From an uncultured Acetatifactor sp. (GTDB lineage Bacteria > Bacillota > Clostridia > Lachnospirales > Lachnospiraceae), in the NCBI GenBank assembly GCA_910589035.1, contig CAJUSI010000034.1, positions 1 to 19,077 of the forward strand: a DNA stretch of 19,077 nucleotides, written 5' to 3'. The translations under genes and the position numbers were made by a program. The notes below the pieces were generated by a model. That model had not been told where the DNA came from. It saw only the letters and a program-made list of their open reading frames with translations, and did not search any database. Below are positions 14,757 through 19,077 of this stretch, piece after piece. Position 1 is the first letter of the stretch, and each line of letters opens with the position of its first letter.

Positions 14757-14765
14757 TGTTAAAAT
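14757..14765 (+). promoter_or_regulatory. extended -10 of an activator-dependent promoter for the ABC genes
   Basis: TGT-TAAAAT (14757-14765) is an extended -10. The -35 position 17 bp upstream (14737-14742) falls in a run of C and has no match to TTGACA, as expected for a promoter needing an activator. Predicted start is near 14772, giving a leader of about 50 nt. Confidence 0.55.
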
Positions 14766-14824
14766 GAGCCTGAAGTAAGGAAAGAATAAAGCTTTACTAC
14801 GGCACAATGAAAGGAGAAGAATGA

Positions 14825-16633
14825 ATGGAGAGGAAAAAGCATTCCATACTTTCAAATTTACGGTACTGGGCGAAATACTACCTGAAAAATGCCCCCAGCG
14901 TTTTCTGGATTTCCCTGGCGGACATCCTGCTGTATCCCTGCTTCCAGATGCTGGCCCTTTATTTTCCGAAGGTGGCGCTGGGAATCATCGAGGAAGGGGT
15001 GCCGCCGGAACGTCTGGCGCTTGTGCTGGCGGGATATACATTGCTGTTTCTGACGGCAAAGGGAATCTCCAGGGGCATCGGGACCTTCAATGACATGACC
15101 CTGAACAAGGAGAGACAGAGGGTCGTATTCCAGACCTTTTTAAAGAGCCTGCATGTAAGCTATGCCTATACGGAGAGTGAGGAAGGCAGAGACGATTTCC
15201 GCAAGGCGGTGGAAGTCCAGAACAGAGGGACATGGTCGGCCAGTTCGCGGTTTATTGTAATCATACAGAATCTGGCAGGCACCGTTCTGACTTTTGTGCT
15301 GTATTCCACCGTGCTGAGCACTCTGAGTTTATGGATGGTGTTCCTTCTTCTGGCGCTGGCAGGTCTGGGATACTTCCTGAATCTGCGGGAGAACCAGTTT
15401 CAGAACGGACTCAGACAGGAGGAAGCCGTCACCGAAAAGCATTTCTTTTATATGAAGTCCGCCATGGGAAACGCATTGGCGGCAAAGGATATACGGATCT
15501 TCGGCATGCGGAAATGGCTTGAGGATAGAATGAACGGCGTGTCAAAAGCGAGGGAGAAGCTGGAATGGCGCAGGGCGGTCTGGGTGTGGAAGAACGGATT
15601 CCTGGGAAGAGTCCTGAATCTGGTCAGAGATCTGGGAGCATATGCTTATCTGATCTACATGGCCTCCGCCGGGGATATGGCAGTCAGCGACTTCGTTCTG
15701 TATTTCGGCGCCATAACGGGCTTCTCCGGATTCGTACGGGATGTGGCTTCCGGCCTGGCCGGGCTGCAGCAGGCCTCGGAGGAAACGGAGTGGGCGCGTG
15801 GCTACCTGGAAATGCCGGAGGAAGATATCTCCACGGGCAGCAGGCATGTAAACGAGCTTGTGCAGCCAATCGCCATAGAATTCCGCGACGTGAGCTTTTC
15901 CTATGCATCCGGAGAGAACAAAACCCCTGTTTTCACCCATCTGAATCTGCAGATAAAGGCCGGGGAGAAGCTGGCTCTGGTGGGAGCCAACGGCGCGGGA
16001 AAAACCACCCTTGTAAAGCTTCTCTGCGGCTTCTATGAGCCGGAGGAAGGCAGTATACTCTTTAACGGGATCGATGCCCGGGAATTTCCGAAGGCGGAGC
16101 GGTATTCCCTGTTTTCCGTGGTGTTTCAGGAGATGTTCTTCCCTCCGGTGCGGGTGGATGAAAGCATTACCCTGCAGGAGACGGAGAGCGTGGATCAGGA
16201 CAGACTGCGGGAGGCCCTGAAAAAGGCGAAGATGTGGGATGTTCTGCAGGAAAAGGGCATTGCCATGGATCGGTACATGGGAAATCTGAAGAAGGAGGGC
16301 GTGGAGCTGTCCGGAGGCCAGAATCAGAGACTGCTGCTGGCCAGGGCGCTGTATCAGGACGGAGCGGTGCTGGTGCTGGACGAACCCACGGCGGCGCTGG
16401 ATCCCATTGCCGAGAGCCAGGTGTACGACGCCTATCAGGAGTACAGCAGCGGCAGGACCTCCGTCTTTATCTCCCACAGGCTGGCAAGCACCGGCTTTTC
16501 GGACAGGATCGTGCTGTTGGAGAAAGGAAGGATTGCGGAGATGGGCAGCCATCAGGAGCTGATGGCGAAAAACGGTCTGTATGCGGAGATGTTCCGGATA
16601 CAGAGCAGCTATTACCAGGCCGCAGAGCAGTGA
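14825..16633 (+). CDS. ABC exporter half-transporter (membrane + ATPase domains), first of pair
   Basis: ATP-driven exporter subunit of 602 residues. Residues 1 to about 330 form the membrane domain, with hydrophobic segments near 24-50, 62-80, 141-187 and 268-305. The nucleotide-binding domain has Walker A GANGAGKTT at 387-395, Q-loop Gln435, signature LSGGQ at 495-499, Walker B LVLDE with catalytic E520, and switch His551. There is no C39 peptidase domain, so it does not cleave a double-glycine leader. GGAG at 14813-14816 fits ATG 14825; an overlapping ATG at 14821 is in another frame and stops at 15093. A second half-transporter follows after 100 bp, suggesting a heterodimer. The substrate is unknown: no precursor peptide or modification gene is present. 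Upstream repeats suggest LytTR control. Confidence 0.93.
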   Translation: MERKKHSILSNLRYWAKYYLKNAPSVFWISLADILLYPCFQMLALYFPKVALGIIEEGVPPERLALVLAGYTLLFLTAKGISRGIGTFNDMTLNKERQRVVFQTFLKSLHVSYAYTESEEGRDDFRKAVEVQNRGTWSASSRFIVIIQNLAGTVLTFVLYSTVLSTLSLWMVFLLLALAGLGYFLNLRENQFQNGLRQEEAVTEKHFFYMKSAMGNALAAKDIRIFGMRKWLEDRMNGVSKAREKLEWRRAVWVWKNGFLGRVLNLVRDLGAYAYLIYMASAGDMAVSDFVLYFGAITGFSGFVRDVASGLAGLQQASEETEWARGYLEMPEEDISTGSRHVNELVQPIAIEFRDVSFSYASGENKTPVFTHLNLQIKAGEKLALVGANGAGKTTLVKLLCGFYEPEEGSILFNGIDAREFPKAERYSLFSVVFQEMFFPPVRVDESITLQETESVDQDRLREALKKAKMWDVLQEKGIAMDRYMGNLKKEGVELSGGQNQRLLLARALYQDGAVLVLDEPTAALDPIAESQVYDAYQEYSSGRTSVFISHRLASTGFSDRIVLLEKGRIAEMGSHQELMAKNGLYAEMFRIQSSYYQAAEQ

Positions 16634-16733
16634 TACGATATATGCGCCGAAGCGGTTTGAAGCTGCTGTGCAGACGTGGGATCAGAGGCAATATGCTGTT
16701 TAGAGGCAATGCATTATGAACGGGAGGTAAAGG

Positions 16734-18602
16734 ATGAAAGAAGTGTCGGATTTGACCAGCAGGCTGCCCCTGAAGCAGCATCTGCGGAATACGAAGACAG
16801 TAATAAAGACGGTGAACAGGCTGGATCCCCGCTGGCTGCCGCTGTGTGCGGCAGGTCATCTGCTGGGAGTGGCGAACGGGTATCTGGCACTGATTCTCTC
16901 AGCGTATATTCTGGATGCGCTGGGCAGGGGCGGCGGATTTCAGGAGGTCTTCCGGGTGACGGCCATCTTCTGCGGTGTGATGTTCCTTCTGGAAAATGCC
17001 GCAAGCTGGCTGCGGCTGCGGGCCGAAGCGAAGCAGACTCCGCTGTATGTCCGGTATCATGCCCTGACGGAGGAGAAGATGCTGGACATGGATTATGCCA
17101 GAATCAACAGTCCGGAATGCGAGATCTTAAAGAGGCGGATTCAGGAGGATCTGAACTGGAGCGCAGGCCTTTTTTCCGTATTCGGGTCTGTGGATAATAC
17201 TCTGCGCAGTTTTCTGAATCTCATAGGGGCCGTGGCGGTGGGGCTTCCGGTGATGGGAGTGATGCTGACAGCCGGGCATGCCGGAGTATGGGCGACGCTT
17301 CTGGCAGCGGTAGCAGTAAGCGTTGTGACCACCATGCTGGGATCCCGTTACATGGCTCTTTTCAATCAGAGACTCAACGGCTTTACGGACGGAATGGAAG
17401 AGCGTGTGCCGTTTCTGGGATGGGCCTTTGCCAACGGTGAGCGGTTTCAGTATCAGAACGGGAAGGATGTGCGTATTTACAGAGCATACGGACTTATGAA
17501 GCGGTATGCCCTGGACAACGGAGAACGCCCGGAGGATATGGCGGAATACCGGAAAATATCCGGATATCGGGGAAAAAGCGGCTTCTGCCAGGTGGCGTCG
17601 GCCCAGCTTCTGGAAGGGATGGCGTACATCATCGTGGGCCTGCTGGCCCTGGCCGGCTCCGTGACCCTGGGCAATGTACTGCGGTTTGCAGGCTGTATCC
17701 GGAATCTCTTCGGAGAGCTGGACGCTTTGACCAAGACCGTTCCGGAATTGTTCCTGAATATCCGCAAGCACATGAGTACCATGGAGTTTTTGGAGCTGGA
17801 GAACGAAATGCACAGGGGAAGCCTGCCTGTGGAGAAGCGCAGCGACGGAGAATACAGGATAGAATTCCGCAATGTCTCCTTCCGCTATCCCGGCAGCGAA
17901 GACTATGCTCTGAGAAATTTTTCCCTGAAGCTGAAGGTGGGCGAAAAGCTGGCCATCGTAGGCATGAACGGCTCCGGCAAAACTACCATGATCAAGCTGC
18001 TCTGCAGGCTCTACGATCCCCAGGAGGGAGAGATTCTGCTGAACGGCGTGGATATCCGGAAATTCCGGCAGGAGGAATACCTGAAGCTGTTCTCCGTGGT
18101 GTTCCAGGATTTCAAGCTGTTTTCCCTGCCTTTGGGGGAGAATGTGGCGGCGGACTGCCATTACGATGGGGAGAAGGCAGAAAAATGCCTGCAGGAGGCG
18201 GGCTTTGCAGAACGCCTGAACCGGATGCCGGAGGGAGTTGACACCTATCTGTACAAGGACTATGAGGACGGCGTGGAGGTCTCCGGCGGCGAGGCCCAGA
18301 AAATCGCCATTGCCAGAGCTGTATACAAGGAAGCTCCCTTTGTTTTGCTGGATGAACCCACCGCTGCGCTGGATCCCGTCTCCGAATACGAAATTTACAG
18401 GGATTTTGACCGAATCGTGGGCGGCAAGACGGCCGTCTACATTTCCCACAGGCTTTCCTCCTGCCGTTTCTGCGGGAGAATCGCCGTGTTCCATGAGGGG
18501 CGTGTGGTGCAGACCGGCAGCCACGAAGAGCTTCTGAGGGAGGAAGGAGGAAAGTACCGGGAGCTTTGGGACGCCCAGGCGCAGTACTACCGGGAAGCAT
18601 AA
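16734..18602 (+). CDS. ABC exporter half-transporter (membrane + ATPase domains), second of pair
   Basis: Second half-transporter, 622 residues, probably forming a heterodimer with the preceding one. The membrane domain has hydrophobic stretches near 35-61, 71-90, 156-200 and 290-312. The nucleotide-binding domain has Walker A GMNGSGKTT at 410-418, Q-loop Gln458, signature VSGGE at 516-520 (two departures from LSGGQ), Walker B VLLDE with E541, and His572. Both partners keep the catalytic Glu, so neither site is obviously dead, but the altered signature suggests functional asymmetry. A strong GGGAGGTAAAGG precedes ATG 16734. The 100-bp gap before it has a 9-bp direct repeat AGAGGCAAT (16684-16692, 16702-16710) and no promoter that I can see. 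It is probably co-transcribed with the first gene. No U-run terminator follows. Confidence 0.93.
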   Translation: MKEVSDLTSRLPLKQHLRNTKTVIKTVNRLDPRWLPLCAAGHLLGVANGYLALILSAYILDALGRGGGFQEVFRVTAIFCGVMFLLENAASWLRLRAEAKQTPLYVRYHALTEEKMLDMDYARINSPECEILKRRIQEDLNWSAGLFSVFGSVDNTLRSFLNLIGAVAVGLPVMGVMLTAGHAGVWATLLAAVAVSVVTTMLGSRYMALFNQRLNGFTDGMEERVPFLGWAFANGERFQYQNGKDVRIYRAYGLMKRYALDNGERPEDMAEYRKISGYRGKSGFCQVASAQLLEGMAYIIVGLLALAGSVTLGNVLRFAGCIRNLFGELDALTKTVPELFLNIRKHMSTMEFLELENEMHRGSLPVEKRSDGEYRIEFRNVSFRYPGSEDYALRNFSLKLKVGEKLAIVGMNGSGKTTMIKLLCRLYDPQEGEILLNGVDIRKFRQEEYLKLFSVVFQDFKLFSLPLGENVAADCHYDGEKAEKCLQEAGFAERLNRMPEGVDTYLYKDYEDGVEVSGGEAQKIAIARAVYKEAPFVLLDEPTAALDPVSEYEIYRDFDRIVGGKTAVYISHRLSSCRFCGRIAVFHEGRVVQTGSHEELLREEGGKYRELWDAQAQYYREA

Positions 18603-18858
18603 AAATTTGACTCCCCGAAATGGATTCCCGCGGGCATACGTCATCTGCCGGACAAGGAACCAGGCAGGCGTGCCTGCAGCGCCGCAAGTTTGATGCCAAT
18701 ATGTCCAAAGGACGCATTTTGCCTGCAGCGGGGGCGCTGACCGGCCTTTGGGGGATGTAAGAAAGTCCGAAAGTCCGGAAGCCGCTGCCATGACAGGGAT
18801 AAATTCTGAACAAAGTGTAAAATTTCCGAAAAGATGGTAATTATTTTTCATTTACATC
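18603..18858. other. non-coding, G+C-rich structured intergenic region
   Basis: No convincing gene. Short repeats are dense: GCCTGCAGCG occurs at 18672-18681 and 18721-18730, CAGCGCC (18677-18683) is complementary to GGCGCTG (18733-18739), GCAGGC-GT-GCCTGC forms a small palindrome around 18664-18677, and GAAAGTCC is tandemly duplicated at 18761-18776. It could be a folded RNA, a dispersed intergenic repeat, or a decayed gene. No run of T follows a stem, so I see no clear intrinsic terminator for the ABC genes. Confidence 0.4.
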
Positions 18859-18887
18859 TTGAATTCTATCGTGAAATTGGGTAAAAT
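18859..18887 (+). promoter_or_regulatory. upstream sigma-A promoter (P1) of gap
   Basis: TTGAAT (18859-18864), 17-nt spacer, TAAAAT (18882-18887). Predicted start is near 18894, so this transcript would contain the whole inverted repeat at 18904-18950 in its leader. Confidence 0.7.
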
Positions 18888-18903
18888 ATCCTTGTTGATA
18901 AAA

Positions 18904-18950
18904 TTTTGACAATTTCCTTGTATCCGGTATTAGGACAAGGATTGTCAAAA
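18904..18950 (+). promoter_or_regulatory. long inverted repeat overlapping a second gap promoter (P2)
   Basis: TTTTGACAATTTCCTTGT (18904-18921) is complementary to ACAAGGATTGTCAAAA (18935-18950): 16 pairs with a 2-nt bulge and a 13-nt loop. A TTGACA (18906-18911), a 16-nt spacer and TATTAG (18928-18933) lie within it, so the left arm covers the -35 and the right arm the start site. This geometry fits an operator for a dimeric or tetrameric repressor, as known for glycolytic gap operons in Firmicutes (CggR), or a leader hairpin for P1 transcripts. Confidence 0.6.
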
Positions 18951-18979
18951 CATATAAAAAATTTTAGGAGGAATCTAAA

Positions 18980-19077
18980 ATGGCAGTAAGAGTAGCAATC
19001 AATGGTTTTGGCCGTATTGGCCGTCTGGCATTCAGGCAGATGTTTGATGCGGAAGGGTATGAGGTAGTGGCAATCAA
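18980..19077 (+). CDS. gap: glyceraldehyde-3-phosphate dehydrogenase, N-terminal part only
   Basis: The gene runs off the window after 32 codons. The visible N-terminus MAVRVAINGFGRIGRLAFRQ contains the NAD-binding Rossmann signature INGFGRIGR of type I GAPDH, which oxidises glyceraldehyde-3-phosphate to 1,3-bisphosphoglycerate in glycolysis. A perfect AGGAGG at 18966-18971, 8 nt before ATG 18980, suits a highly expressed gene. Two promoters and a long inverted repeat precede it. There is no cggR gene upstream in this window; the neighbour is the unrelated ABC exporter pair. Confidence 0.97.
   Translation, partial: MAVRVAINGFGRIGRLAFRQMFDAEGYEVVAI

Noticed and set aside
17127..18851. 574-codon open frame on the minus strand
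   Set aside because: Antisense shadow of the second ABC gene, with no domain recognisable.

Overview
The window looks like chromosomal DNA of a low-G+C-phylum Gram-positive, most likely a Lachnospiraceae (Clostridia) member. I base this on the order era - yqzL-like - recO, a single-chain clostridial-type glycyl-tRNA synthetase, strong AGGAGG-type ribosome binding sites, sigma-A promoters with extended -10 elements, and the start of a GAPDH gene. Base composition looks slightly above 50% G+C. Nothing suggests a phage, plasmid or integrated element. I saw no tRNA, rRNA, CRISPR array or insertion sequence.

Layout, left to right: (1) 2-355, the 3' end of a coiled-coil protein gene carrying a 42-bp tandem repeat. 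(2) 599-2494, a housekeeping block: era, a very small yqzL-like gene, and recO, the last two overlapping by 86 bp. (3) 2491-4623, a sigma-A promoter inside the recO stop region drives a lipoprotein gene and glyQS. (4) 4808-11176, an unusual chaperone block: a 1014-aa J-domain-like/TPR protein with a degenerate HPD motif and a C-terminal cysteine cluster, a MATE transporter overlapping it by 1 nt, and an HscC-type Hsp70 with its own promoter and a structured leader of about 190 nt. (5) 11309-13615, a LytTR two-component operon: promoter, long leader with a small ORF that overlaps the regulator start as ATGA, the response regulator, a small lipoprotein, and a histidine kinase with one membrane helix and no sensor domain. 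(6) 13622-14470 on the minus strand, a PHP-family phosphoesterase of the histidinol-phosphatase type. (7) 14697-18602, two consecutive ABC exporter half-transporters. (8) 18603-19077, an intergenic region and the start of gap, with two tandem promoters, one embedded in a long inverted repeat.

Two parts may work as systems. First, the HscC-like Hsp70 and the giant J-like/TPR protein are plausible chaperone and co-chaperone partners. The J-like protein lacks the histidine of HPD, so a conventional ATPase-stimulating mechanism is doubtful. Second, the ABC exporter pair is preceded by two 12-bp direct repeats, AACC(A/G)TTCATGT, spaced exactly 20 bp apart. They lie just upstream of a promoter with a good extended -10 and no recognisable -35. 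This is the expected layout of a promoter activated by a LytTR regulator, and such a regulator is encoded about 2.3 kb upstream. I infer that the two-component system controls the exporter.

All functional assignments come from motif recognition in the sequence; no database search was run.
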